A DNA stretch of 64,000 bases, taken from positions 1-64,000 of the forward strand of contig NZ_JACJTR010000026.1 in the NCBI RefSeq assembly GCF_014698795.1, read 5' to 3'. The DNA is from Nostoc sp. FACHB-892. Lineage in GTDB: Bacteria > Cyanobacteriota > Cyanobacteriia > Cyanobacteriales > Nostocaceae. Of the stretch, positions 53,205 to 62,181 are shown one piece after another (the stretch's first letter is position 1; the number at the start of each line of letters is the position of its first letter). The notes under the pieces are model-generated. The model ran no database searches. It saw only the letters and a list, made by a program, of their open reading frames with translations, and had not been told where the DNA came from. Position numbers and translations under genes: made by a program.

Positions 53205-54641
53205 ATGCGGATTCTATTTGTTGCAGCAGAGGCAGCACCCATTGCCAAAGTAGGAGGAATGGGTGATGTTGTTGGGGCATTACCCAAATTTCTGAGAGAA
53301 ATGGGGCATGATGTGCGGATATTCTTGCCTTACTATGGCTTCCTGCCAGACAAAATGGAGATTCCCCAAGAACCCATCTGGCGCGGATCTGCGATGTTCC
53401 AGGAATTTGCTGTTTATGAAAGCGTTCTGCCTGGTACTGATGTTCCTTTGTACTTATTTGGACATCCCGTTTTCCTACCCCGCCGGATTTATTCGGGAGA
53501 TGATGAAGACTGGCGGTTCACCTTTTTTGCCAATGGTGCAGCCGAGTTTGCCTGGAATTACTGGAAACCAGAAATTATCCATTGTCATGATTGGCATACG
53601 GGGATGATTCCCGTTTGGATGCACCAAGATCCTGATATAACCACAGTCTTTACCATTCATAATCTGGCTTATCAAGGGCCGTGGCGTTGGTATTTAGAAA
53701 AAATTACTTGGTGTCCTTGGTATATGCAAGGACACAACACAATGGCGGCGGCGGTGCAATTTGCCAATAAGGTAAATACAGTTTCGCCCACTTATGCGGA
53801 GCAAATCAAGACAGCCACTTACGGTGAAACATTAGAAGGTTTGCTGTCCTTTATTAGCGGTAAATTATCTGGGATTATCAACGGTATAGATACTGAAATT
53901 TATAACCCAGAAAATGATAAATACATTGCCCAAACCTTTACTGCTGATACTTTAGATCAACGCAAAGCCAACAAAATTGCTTTGCAAGAAGAAGTAGGAT
54001 TAGAAGTCAATTCCAAAGCCTTTTTAATTGGGATTGTGACCCGATTAGTGGAACAAAAAGGTATTGACTTAATATTGCAAATCCTTGATCGCTTCCTTTC
54101 TTATACAGATGCACAGTTTGTGCTGTTAGGGACAGGCGATCGCTACTATGAAACTCAGATGTGGCAATTAGCATCCCGCTTTCCCGGACGCATGGCAACT
54201 TATCTACTGTATAACGATGCCCTGTCTCGCCGCATTTACGCTGGTACTGATGCTTTCTTAATGCCTAGTCGTTTTGAACCTTGCGGTATTAGCCAAATGA
54301 TGTCTTTACGCTATGGTTCTGTGCCTATTGTCCGCCGCACAGGTGGATTAGTTGACACCGTAAGCCATCACGATCCCGAAAATGCAGCAGGTACCGGTTA
54401 TTGCTTTGATCGTTATGAACCGCTAGACCTTTTCACCTGTATGATCCGGGCTTGGGAAGGCTTCCGTTTTAAACCACAATGGCAAGAACTACAAAAGCGG
54501 GGCATGGCCCAAGACTTTAGTTGGTATCAATCTGCCAAAGAGTACGTGAAGTTATACAGGTCAATTTACGGTTTGCCAGAAGAAGAGGAGACACCACAAC
54601 CAGAGTTAGTTTTAAACGAAGCGATCGCTACTAGTAAGTAA
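53205..54641 (+). CDS. glgA: Glycogen synthase
   Basis: Transfers glucose from ADP-glucose to glycogen. The 478 residues form a GT5 enzyme: the N-terminal AKVGGMGDVVGALPKFL loop (KxGG motif that binds ADP-glucose), HCHDWHTGMIP, VFTIHNLAYQG, the mid-domain GIVTRLVEQKGIDLIL and the C-terminal SRFEPCGISQMMSLRYG with the catalytic Glu. Full length and intact. A strong terminator follows 45 bases later. Confidence 0.95.
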   Translation: MRILFVAAEAAPIAKVGGMGDVVGALPKFLREMGHDVRIFLPYYGFLPDKMEIPQEPIWRGSAMFQEFAVYESVLPGTDVPLYLFGHPVFLPRRIYSGDDEDWRFTFFANGAAEFAWNYWKPEIIHCHDWHTGMIPVWMHQDPDITTVFTIHNLAYQGPWRWYLEKITWCPWYMQGHNTMAAAVQFANKVNTVSPTYAEQIKTATYGETLEGLLSFISGKLSGIINGIDTEIYNPENDKYIAQTFTADTLDQRKANKIALQEEVGLEVNSKAFLIGIVTRLVEQKGIDLILQILDRFLSYTDAQFVLLGTGDRYYETQMWQLASRFPGRMATYLLYNDALSRRIYAGTDAFLMPSRFEPCGISQMMSLRYGSVPIVRRTGGLVDTVSHHDPENAAGTGYCFDRYEPLDLFTCMIRAWEGFRFKPQWQELQKRGMAQDFSWYQSAKEYVKLYRSIYGLPEEEETPQPELVLNEAIATSK

Positions 54642-54686
54642 TAAGCCTCTGTAGTGGTGTACAGATGTACACATCTAATTTTTTTG

Positions 54687-54747
54687 ACTCATGATAGCAT
54701 TGTTCAGGTTAGCCTGATATCTGAAGATGCTATCATGAGTTTTTTTG
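54687..54747 (+). terminator. Rho-independent terminator of glgA
   Basis: actcatgatagcat (54687-54700) is exactly complementary to 54727-54740, a 14-bp stem, followed by ttttttt. The loop contains a small nested stem (tcagg/cctga), giving a branched structure. Located 45 bases after the stop codon. Confidence 0.85.
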
Positions 54748-55326
54748 TTTCTGAAATAATTTTGTCTTGGGAAATATTTAACGCTCTTCTATGACTGTCA
54801 CTAGATAAATATCAAAAATTTTTGTTGTTATAAGTTTTTATAAATATAGATAAAGATAGCTTGAATTGAACGAAGTTAAACCCAAGTTACCTCTCCTCTG
54901 TATTATTTTTTCAAACTAATAACAGACGGCTAATTACATGATCAGTGGGATTCCTAAACCTTGGTTTAGGAATTTCATTTTGCTAATTTGAGTTTGATAA
55001 AGATGCTATAAAATTCAAAAAAACTTTTTGTAAACTTGTAGGTATTCATATATAGAAAATTGTATATTATTTGTAGTATCGAACTACCAATTGTTTTCTT
55101 TCTATTCTCCTTGTTTTAAAAACTTAACTAGGGAAGTATTTTTTTAAATAGCACATTTAATAACTTTATAAAATGAATTAAGGGCTGCTTTTTTTGATGT
55201 ATTGACACGTCTCTCTGTATACCTTATAGGTAGCATACTTTGCCATTCAAGTAATATATTGAGACATTCCCTAATCGTGATTATTTCTCCTCTCTTATAA
55301 CAATTTCCTTTTTTTAAATAACCAAA
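54748..55326. other. AT-rich intergenic region, 580 bases
   Basis: Clearly lower GC than the surroundings, matching the acyltransferase gene after it. No gene, repeat or hairpin of note. Confidence 0.55.
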
Positions 55327-56529
55327 ATGTCAGTAGAAAAAACTCAGATTCAGCCAATTTATAATATTCCTTCAATGAGGAATTATCGATGGTCAACTCA
55401 TCTTGATTTATTAAGAGGTTTAGCTGCTTTATTGGTTTTTTTGGGTCATATGAGAGTTTTATTATTTATAGAGTATTCAGAAATTAGTAATCCTAGTTTT
55501 TTGATAAAAAGATTAAATTCATTAACAGTATTAGGTCATCAATCTGTGATGATTTTTTTTGTGCTAAGTGGATTTTTTATTTCAGCTAGCGTAATAAGAA
55601 GAATTCAGCAAAAGCAATGGTCTTGGGTTAATTATTTAGTAGATCGTTTAACGCGCTTATATGTAGTATTGATTCCTGCTTTATTACTGTCTTCTTTTTG
55701 GGATTTTCTAGGTATAAAAATATTTGGTACTGGACAAGATAGCTTTTATGGAGAAAAGTTTCATAACGGTCATTTAGCAACTTATAAAATTTTGGAAAAT
55801 TTTACATTTCAAAATGCTTTAGGAACTATAGCTTTTTTGCAAACAATTTTTGTAGATTTATTTGGTTCAAATAAGGCAGTTTGGACTTTAGCTTATGAAT
55901 TTTGGTACTATATGCTTTTTCCTTCAATCATCCTATTTTTTTGTGTTAAATCCTTAAAAGCGCGTATTTTCTACGCTTGTTTAACTTCAGGCATATTATT
56001 AATGGTTGGTTCAGGCATTAGAATGTATTTTTTGGTTTGGCTGATGGGAGCATTAGTTAGTATATGTCATCCTTCTAAATATCTTAAGAAAAACAATATT
56101 CTAAATTCACTTACTATTTTGTCTATACTAATCCTGTACATTGCCTTAACAAGTGAACGTTTTATACCTAGCCGGGAGATAGCAGATTTTTTAATAGGAA
56201 CTTCTACTGCTGTTATGATATATCTCCTAGTTAATAGTCGTAGTCAAATAAAGCAAGAAGGAGCATACGAAAAATTTTCTAAAGCTTTAGCAGGATGTTC
56301 ATACACTCTTTATCTCGTCCATATGCCGATACTGAGTTTTATCAGAGCATGTGTAATTGGCGATCGCCCTTGGCAACCAGATATTTTACACTTATTTTTT
56401 GCAATTATCATAGTTGTATTTGTATTTTTATATGCGGCTGTCATCGCACATTTTACTGAAGCAAAAACAGACAAGTTTAGAAATCTAATCATGTCTTGGA
56501 TAAAAAATAGACATTTAAATCAAGCTTAA
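55327..56529 (+). CDS. Acyltransferase 3 family membrane protein
   Basis: 400 residues with about ten hydrophobic helices, the OafA/NodX-type acyltransferase fold that adds acetyl or other groups to surface sugars. Key pattern at the start: HLDLLRGLAALLVFLGHMRV (Arg and the catalytic-type His in LGHMR), then MIFFVLSGFFIS. The end carries a basic tail. Codon choice is AT-rich compared with neighbours (many tta, ttt, aat), and the gene is isolated by 680 bases of AT-rich DNA upstream, both hints of horizontal acquisition. ATG 55327. Confidence 0.85.
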   Translation: MSVEKTQIQPIYNIPSMRNYRWSTHLDLLRGLAALLVFLGHMRVLLFIEYSEISNPSFLIKRLNSLTVLGHQSVMIFFVLSGFFISASVIRRIQQKQWSWVNYLVDRLTRLYVVLIPALLLSSFWDFLGIKIFGTGQDSFYGEKFHNGHLATYKILENFTFQNALGTIAFLQTIFVDLFGSNKAVWTLAYEFWYYMLFPSIILFFCVKSLKARIFYACLTSGILLMVGSGIRMYFLVWLMGALVSICHPSKYLKKNNILNSLTILSILILYIALTSERFIPSREIADFLIGTSTAVMIYLLVNSRSQIKQEGAYEKFSKALAGCSYTLYLVHMPILSFIRACVIGDRPWQPDILHLFFAIIIVVFVFLYAAVIAHFTEAKTDKFRNLIMSWIKNRHLNQA

Positions 56530-56890
56530 CTGTAATTACTCCCAATTATTTAGGACTAGCCGTTTCAAGGTAGGTAAAAATTTTGGTCAATAAATTCCTC
56601 TTGAAGCTCTTTACTCTGTGTTCTCTGTGCCTTTGCGGTTAAATAAATTACTTTTAAACCTTACTAGGCGCAGAGAGCATCTAAAAGCACCCGTAATCAT
56701 CGCAACCGAAGCACCAGAGATAATAGGACAACAGGCAATTTCTGGGATTACTTTGTAGTAACGTGAATCAATCAGGTCTTGAAGCTGACCACCAATCGCT
56801 GTAATGTTTAGAATGTTTATATACCAAAAACTTTAAGGTAAAAATCATCCGCAGGAGTAATTAGTAGGAGTCAGAAGATTGATAGACGCA
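56530..56890. other. Intergenic region with repeat core and a possible gene remnant
   Basis: Holds the reversed accessory repeat tctctgtgcctttgcggtt near 56622-56640. On the minus strand at ~56690-56830 an open stretch reads AIGGQLQDLIDSRYYKVIP, then CCPIISGASVAMITGAF; it has coding character but no start codon, and I could not name the family. It may be an old gene piece. Confidence 0.4.
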
Positions 56891-57499
56891 ATGGACTTTT
56901 TTCAGCTTAGTGCTGGTAAGTGGCGATCGCAACGTGCAACTCATCACCTAGCCTTTAAGCGCTCAGAAGTAGGAGAATCGGATATACAGGTAGAAACTCT
57001 AGATGCCAATCATCCAGAAATCATTGAACTGTGCCAGTATCACCAGATTGACCCCAGCCTTTCGGTAGGTGGATCGAGGGTGCGTTGGCTAGGAACGATG
57101 TCTTGGGACAGAGAGGGTGAGGAGAACCATCAAGGGAAAACCATATTTGCGATCGTGCCTGATGCCGATAACCCCAGGGGTGGTAAATTACTGCGTGAAA
57201 GAGGCTACGCTGAAATTATGCCTGTAGTCGGTCTTTTTCACATGGATGATGAAGATGGGCTAGTGTTGACAACCGAATACGAAACAATGAGTTCCATTGA
57301 GAGATTCTGGTTCGCCAGCCCAAATATGCGACTGCGAACCAGTACAGTAAAACGGTTTGGTGGCTTCAGCACGGCATCGTTTTGTACAGAAACCCGTATT
57401 GAAACTTCTGTTGAGGTTTCCAATACAGAAAATGTAACAGAAAGACAAAGGCCGGATGTTCTGGAAAAAAGCCAGTTTTATTCAGTTTTGGGTTGGTGA
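56891..57499 (+). CDS. CpcS/CpeS-type phycobiliprotein lyase
   Basis: Attaches phycocyanobilin to cysteines of phycobiliproteins (Cys84-type sites). From ATG 56891, 202 residues in the lipocalin-like fold: MDFFQLSAGKWRSQRATHHL at the N-terminus, GTMSWDREGEENHQGKTIFA, LLRERGYAEIMPVVGLFHM and RFWFASPNMRLRTSTVKRFG, all hallmarks of this family. The TTG at 56879 is less likely. The next gene starts immediately at its stop (TGAATG), so the two are translationally linked. Confidence 0.88.
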   Translation: MDFFQLSAGKWRSQRATHHLAFKRSEVGESDIQVETLDANHPEIIELCQYHQIDPSLSVGGSRVRWLGTMSWDREGEENHQGKTIFAIVPDADNPRGGKLLRERGYAEIMPVVGLFHMDDEDGLVLTTEYETMSSIERFWFASPNMRLRTSTVKRFGGFSTASFCTETRIETSVEVSNTENVTERQRPDVLEKSQFYSVLGW

Positions 57500-58042
57500 A
57501 TGATTCTTAAGCAGACCGATGCTTTTACTCGTGGCCGAGATTATCTGCATTGGGTACAGGGGTTTGCCCTAGAACCGGGTATGGTGGATGTGTTCGATAA
57601 CCTGCGCGATCGCATCCCCATTTGTACTTGGATTGGCGATAATATTAACACCGTTAACGCTCAGATCAACGCCTATCTACAGCTTTGTCATGAGTGCTTT
57701 CATCCCCAAGAGCGTCGCCACATCCAAATTTTTGCAGTCCCCATAGCTCAATCCTTCGGCATCGACGGGCTGTGTAATATTCTCATAAACCCAATTACCA
57801 TTCTGGTAGATGTTGGTCGTGTTGCACCTAAAGACTGGTTTGGTATAGTCATTCATGAATACGCCCATGCCCATCTAGGAGACTTCGGTCACAATCAGCA
57901 GTTTGCTAACATCCTATCTCATCTATGTTTAGGGCTGGGATTAGAACCACCCTATTGGGAGGCAGGGATGGAAGTAACTTTGCGTAGCTGGCCTTACTGT
58001 AAGTCAACCATAGATCCTTTGGAATTTTGGTTAGGTCATTGA
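57500..58042 (+). CDS. SprT-like zincin of unknown role
   Basis: 180 residues, cytosolic. The sequence HEYAHAHLGDFGHNQQFANI at residues 119-138 has HExxH (His119, Glu120, His123) and a third ligand candidate His131 in GHNQQF, the SprT/WLM-type zincin spacing. It follows the bilin lyase with no gap (TGAATG), which ties it to phycobilisome assembly or turnover. A proteolytic role is predicted from the metal motif only. Residues 60-70 add a Cys/His pair (QLCHECFH) that could bind a second metal. Confidence 0.65.
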   Translation: MILKQTDAFTRGRDYLHWVQGFALEPGMVDVFDNLRDRIPICTWIGDNINTVNAQINAYLQLCHECFHPQERRHIQIFAVPIAQSFGIDGLCNILINPITILVDVGRVAPKDWFGIVIHEYAHAHLGDFGHNQQFANILSHLCLGLGLEPPYWEAGMEVTLRSWPYCKSTIDPLEFWLGH

Positions 58043-58512
58043 AGGAGGCAAGAGGCAGGAGGTAAGAGACTTCCAAAGAAAAAAATATCCCATCGCTTTT
58101 AAAGCGGGGGAGCAGGGGGCAGGGCAAGTCGTTGTGATTCCAAAAATTGGATAATTTATTATTTGGAGTTACCTAAGGACAATAACCAATACCCAATGCC
58201 CAATTCCTCATTAATTTCTTTTGCTATATGTTAATAATTATTGCTTTATTTCAAAAAGGTGAAACTGAATCTCCTAATCTGAAATATGTGAATAAAATTT
58301 TCTAGGTAGTTATTTAGCCTAAAAGCCCCAATGCCTTTATTGATTTAGCTATGGCTTGAATCCAACAGGCTAATGGTTATTTTTCGGAATAGTTAAATTC
58401 CCCTTAGTTAAGTTTCGTGAAATTTTATCAGAATCTGAAGTTCTGATACAACTACTCCCTTAATATGTGATCTAAAGTTGTTAACTTTAATTAAGAATAT
58501 GGAGGCTTTAGA
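58043..58512. other. Intergenic region, 470 bases
   Basis: Gene-free. It has G-rich repeats (ggagcagggggcagggcaag near 58108) and, at the right, the cpcG leader with GGAGG at 58501-58505 placed seven bases before the GTG start. Confidence 0.55.
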
Positions 58513-59280
58513 GTGGCAATTCCTCTGTTAACATACGACCCTTCAAGTCAAAACCAGCGTGTAGCTGCATACGAAGTACCGGGTGATGAACAGCCTAGGA
58601 TTTTTACTACAGACAATTTGCTTTCTCCGTCAGATTTAGATGTTCTGATTGAAGCAGCATATCGTCAAATTTTCTTTCATGCCTTTGCTGCCGATCGCGA
58701 AACATTTTTAGAGTCCCAACTCCGTAATGGACAGATTACAGTGCGGGACTTTATACGTGGGTTGCTGCTTTCTAATACCTTTAAGAAAAGCTTTTACGAC
58801 CTCAACAATAATTATCGCTTTGTTGAGCAAGTAATCCAGCGCGTTCTAGGACGCGACCCATACAGTGAGCGGGAAAAAATTGCCTGGTCAATTGTAGTTG
58901 CTACCAAAGGTATTAGAGGCTTTGTTGATGAAGTCCTCAACACTGAAGAGTATCTGAGCAATTTTGGAGACTCCACAGTGCCTTATCAGCGCCGTCGCAT
59001 ATTGCCATCCCGCGCTGAGGGTGAGTTGCCATTCAACATCAAATCTCCGCGGTACGAAGCTTACCACCGCGCCAAACTGGGTTTCCCCCAAATCATTTGG
59101 CAGGTCGAAGTACGCAGATTCCTTCCACAAGAGCGAAAGCCCAAGGCAGGCGATCCAGCTCTATTTTTGTCTATGGCACAAAGTGTCAATGCAAAAGGCA
59201 ATACGCCACAAAGGATCTCGTCATTCAACATCGATATCGAAAAGTCTGTACCTTATCGGCAACTAGCAGGAATTAAATAA
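58513..59280 (+). CDS. cpcG: Phycobilisome rod-core linker CpcG
   Basis: Joins phycocyanin rods to the allophycocyanin core. 255 residues from GTG 58513 with GGAGG upstream. The N-terminus (AIPLLTYDPSSQNQRVAAYE) and the linker domain at ~20-150 (DLDVLIEAAYRQIFFHAF, then FIRGLLLSNTFKKSFYDLNN, RFVEQVIQRVLGRDPYSERE) are typical CpcG. The C-terminal part is short and basic and contacts the core. No phycocyanin structural genes are nearby, so this is a stand-alone linker gene, near the bilin lyase. Confidence 0.93.
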   Translation: MAIPLLTYDPSSQNQRVAAYEVPGDEQPRIFTTDNLLSPSDLDVLIEAAYRQIFFHAFAADRETFLESQLRNGQITVRDFIRGLLLSNTFKKSFYDLNNNYRFVEQVIQRVLGRDPYSEREKIAWSIVVATKGIRGFVDEVLNTEEYLSNFGDSTVPYQRRRILPSRAEGELPFNIKSPRYEAYHRAKLGFPQIIWQVEVRRFLPQERKPKAGDPALFLSMAQSVNAKGNTPQRISSFNIDIEKSVPYRQLAGIK

Positions 59281-59497
59281 CAATTTTTGTTCGACGGCTG
59301 TCTAGTACATCCATTTGATCATTTTATAGCGTGCATAAGTCTTGGGTTACGTAGGAGTTTCATTTAGGTATAACTAGTGGAACAGACTCTATCCCATGTC
59401 TAATGCACGCTAGTTGTTAAGGGGGATTGGGCATGGGACATGGTTTTCGCAATACTTGATGTCTGCGAATGGTGTTGCTTTCAGATGTGGGATGAGC

Positions 59498-60514
59498 TTA
59501 AAGTGTAGTTCGTCTTTTTAACATCTCTAAAAGTTTTGTAAAGTGGCTAGGAGGGTTTGCTGTCACTTCAATCAACTCTCCAGATATGGGATGCAGTAAT
59601 TTTAGTCGCCAAGCGTGTAGTGCTTGACCGGGCAAATTTACCCCCACTGAATGACCAGAACTATAAACTGGGTCGCCAACAATAGGATGACCCATTTTGG
59701 CGCTGTGGACGCGAATTTGATGGGTACGTCCAGTTTCGAGTTGGAAGTGGATTAACGTGAAGTTACCGAGGCGTTCTAGTACTTGCCAATGAGTGACGGC
59801 GACTCGTCCGCCTTGTTCAACAGGCATAATAGCCATTTTCTTACGGTCTTGTGGATGGCGACCAATAGGCAAGTCAATTCTGCCACTTTCAACTTTTGGC
59901 GCACCGTAAACCACCCCCAAATATTCTCTGCGTGCGGTTTTAGCTTTGAGTTGTGCTTGTAGGTGATGATGGGCAACTTCTGTTTTAGCGATCGCGATCG
60001 CACCAGTTGTATCCTTATCCAATCGATGGACGATTCCCGGACGTTGGACTCCGCCAATTCCTGGTAAATTGGGGCAATGAGCCAATAAAGCATTTACCAA
60101 AGTGCCATCTGGATGACCGGGTGCAGGATGGACAACTAAACCTGCGGGTTTGTTTAGAATGAGTAGCTGCTCGTCTTCGTAGAGGATATCTAGGGGGATA
60201 TCTTCTGCAAGGAGTTCTAAAGGTTGCGCTTCTGGTATTTCGAGAGTGATGCGATCGCCTAGCTTGACACTGATCTTCTTAGATGTACAAACTTTATCGT
60301 TAAGTTGGACGTTACCCTGTTCAATTAACTGTTGGATGCGGGAACGGGATAAGTCTGGTAATTCTTGGGAAAGGTAACGGTCAAGGCGATCGTTGCCTTT
60401 AGTGTTAACGCAGTGTATCGTATCCTTGAAGGGAAGTAAGCTAGACTCTGCATCCTCTAGTGGAGTTGACAAGCGATCGCTATTTTCTTGGGTTTGTAAA
60501 TTAAATTCGGTCAC
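59498..60514 (-). CDS. RluA-family 23S rRNA pseudouridine synthase
   Basis: 338 residues: an S4 RNA-binding domain at ~40-95 (DRLDRYLSQELPDLSRSRIQ), then the catalytic domain with the family motif GIVHRLDKDTTGAIAIAKTE (catalytic Asp), LNKPAGLVVHPAPGHPDGTL and RTHQIRVHSAKMGHPIVGDP. Closest to RluD (23S positions 1911/1915/1917) by the S4 plus catalytic layout. ATG start at 60514. Convergent with cpcG. Confidence 0.9.
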   Translation of the reverse strand: MTEFNLQTQENSDRLSTPLEDAESSLLPFKDTIHCVNTKGNDRLDRYLSQELPDLSRSRIQQLIEQGNVQLNDKVCTSKKISVKLGDRITLEIPEAQPLELLAEDIPLDILYEDEQLLILNKPAGLVVHPAPGHPDGTLVNALLAHCPNLPGIGGVQRPGIVHRLDKDTTGAIAIAKTEVAHHHLQAQLKAKTARREYLGVVYGAPKVESGRIDLPIGRHPQDRKKMAIMPVEQGGRVAVTHWQVLERLGNFTLIHFQLETGRTHQIRVHSAKMGHPIVGDPVYSSGHSVGVNLPGQALHAWRLKLLHPISGELIEVTANPPSHFTKLLEMLKRRTTL

Positions 60515-60632
60515 AATTGCTCTAAATTATTAATTCCCCGTTCTTTAAGTAAAGCGCGGAATGCTTGAAAAGGGGGGTTATGGATTGTGTCTACTCAGGT
60601 AAAACCTTGATGTATCCGCGAATTCTATTGCC

Positions 60633-61283
60633 TTAGCTGTCTTGCATTTGTTCTCTTACCGATTGTCGAAACGTTTTAAGTGTTGAACTCATTCCTGTGG
60701 TTCGCGCCATTTCCACAAATCGGGGAATGAGTTCTGTGATAAAAAAAGTGGGGAATGTGGGGCTGATGACAGATTTCACATATTGCTCACCTTGCAGCAA
60801 GCTAATTTCTAGGTTTTTGCTTTCATATCGCCAAATTTCAGGTACTTTCAACGCCTGATATGCACTAATTTGGGTTTTAGAGGTGACATCGATTTCAATT
60901 GCCAAATCAGGAGGAGGGTCAACAATTAGGTTGATCCTATCTTTCCCAATCATTAGCTTATAGTTTTGAATATAAAAACAATCATCGGGTTCAATACCTG
61001 CACTTATATCTTTTCGCTTAAAGGTAGTTGAACCTAAAGACTCCCAATTGAGATCGAGTTCATCTAGCAAGGCTTTAACTAAATCTCCAATAATTACCTT
61101 AGATCGCTCATGTTCTGGTAATGGAGCCATAATTTCTAACGTTCCTTGGCTGTATGCTACTCGACTCCCGCGATGCTCCCCTAACTCGTTGAGAATTGCT
61201 TCAAATACTTGCCAAGTCACATCTTCCAAAATTATTCTTTGCCCTGGTGGAACTCGAATTTGTTTGAGTTGAAGAGTAACCAT
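60633..61283 (-). CDS. Uma2-family PD-(D/E)xK protein
   Basis: 216 residues of a family expanded in cyanobacteria, with a restriction-endonuclease-like fold. Core: GTLEIMAPLPEHE (Glu), GIEPDDCFYI (Asp), DLAIEIDVTSK (Glu-x-Lys type site). The end (SPTFPTFFITELIPRFVEMA, then TLKTFRQSVREQMQDS) is the reference for the two remnants in this window. Function in the cell is unknown; several members are near mobile DNA. ATG start at 61283. Intact. Confidence 0.9.
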   Translation of the reverse strand: MVTLQLKQIRVPPGQRIILEDVTWQVFEAILNELGEHRGSRVAYSQGTLEIMAPLPEHERSKVIIGDLVKALLDELDLNWESLGSTTFKRKDISAGIEPDDCFYIQNYKLMIGKDRINLIVDPPPDLAIEIDVTSKTQISAYQALKVPEIWRYESKNLEISLLQGEQYVKSVISPTFPTFFITELIPRFVEMARTTGMSSTLKTFRQSVREQMQDS

Positions 61284-61643
61284 AAGATGTTAGTTGTTAA
61301 ATAATTCTATTTTTACTCAAAATTGACATCAGCGAAAAGGGAATTGTCTCAAATTCGATGTAGCAAATGCCCTAGCAAAAAAGCGATCGCTTAAATTTTT
61401 TTCATCTCTCCTCCTCCGTTTCCTCTGTGCCTCTGCGGTTAATAATTCTAAATTTATAACTTTTTGTGGCAACTCAAACAAAGCATCTTACTCAGCCTCA
61501 AAATCAATCACCTGATATACAACATTAATATTTAATTTCCCATAAAGGTGAATAAATAATTCCCCTATTTCAGCAGGTTCAAAGCGATTTAAGTAGGTTC
61601 GTCTGGATGAAATTCAAGACATACATTATTTGGTTGATGACTA
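61284..61643. other. Intergenic region with repeat core and a broken minus-strand ORF
   Basis: Contains the accessory repeat tcctctgtgcctctgcggtt (61421-61440). At ~61494-61600 on the minus strand a frame reads YLNRFEPAEIGELFIHLYGK, then LNINVVYQVIDFEAE and a stop; upstream a plausible EFHPDEP continues only after a one-base shift, so this is an unknown gene that has broken down. Confidence 0.45.
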
Positions 61644-61961
61644 TTAGGATATATACATTATCCTAATCTCTAATTTGCCTTTCTGCCAACCTTTACCATC
61701 AATTTTAAGAACCTGACAATCTTTGACAGCATTTAGTTTAATTTCACTAAAGGGTATGGACTCGCCTTCAGCAGAGATACTGCCAAACAAACTACCAACT
61801 GAATTATTGTTAATTCGAGTTTTATCTGTACAAATTTCCTGCCGCCATTTTTTTATAAATTGTCGTATAACTAACTCTCTAAATTTACTTACTTTATAAG
61901 TATCTTTTTCCAATAAAATGACATCATCTCCACAGTCTAGAGGAATGAATTTATTTGTCAT
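61644..61961 (-). CDS. KGK-domain protein
   Basis: 105 residues of the cyanobacterial KGK family: an N-terminal region with a D-x-V-I-L-L pattern (LDCGDDVILLEKDTYKVSKF), and the end GWQKGKLEIRIMYIS with the KGK motif. No signal peptide. Function unknown in the family. ATG 61961. Confidence 0.75.
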   Translation of the reverse strand: MTNKFIPLDCGDDVILLEKDTYKVSKFRELVIRQFIKKWRQEICTDKTRINNNSVGSLFGSISAEGESIPFSEIKLNAVKDCQVLKIDGKGWQKGKLEIRIMYIS

Positions 61962-62181
61962 ATCAATATTTATACTGACAATTCAAAGTTGACAGCCTAT
62001 ACCTAATACTAAATTATATTGTGGTTTTATTAACAGTATTTTAGTAGAAATACTGAATATAAACTATAAACAAATCTTAGCAAACATCAAGGGATCGCTT
62101 TACAATATTATTCTTTAATATCTCACCCTTAGATGCAAAGTTTTCCTTTGAGGTTTTACCCCTTCACGCTAGGTAATCATT
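61962..62181. other. Short intergenic gap
   Basis: 220 AT-rich bases between the thioredoxin-NHL gene and the KGK gene, both on the minus strand; the KGK gene is upstream. No repeat or hairpin noted. Confidence 0.45.

Noticed and set aside
54687..54747. Bidirectional terminator
   Set aside because: A T-run follows the stem only in the plus direction; the reverse transcript would have an A-run.
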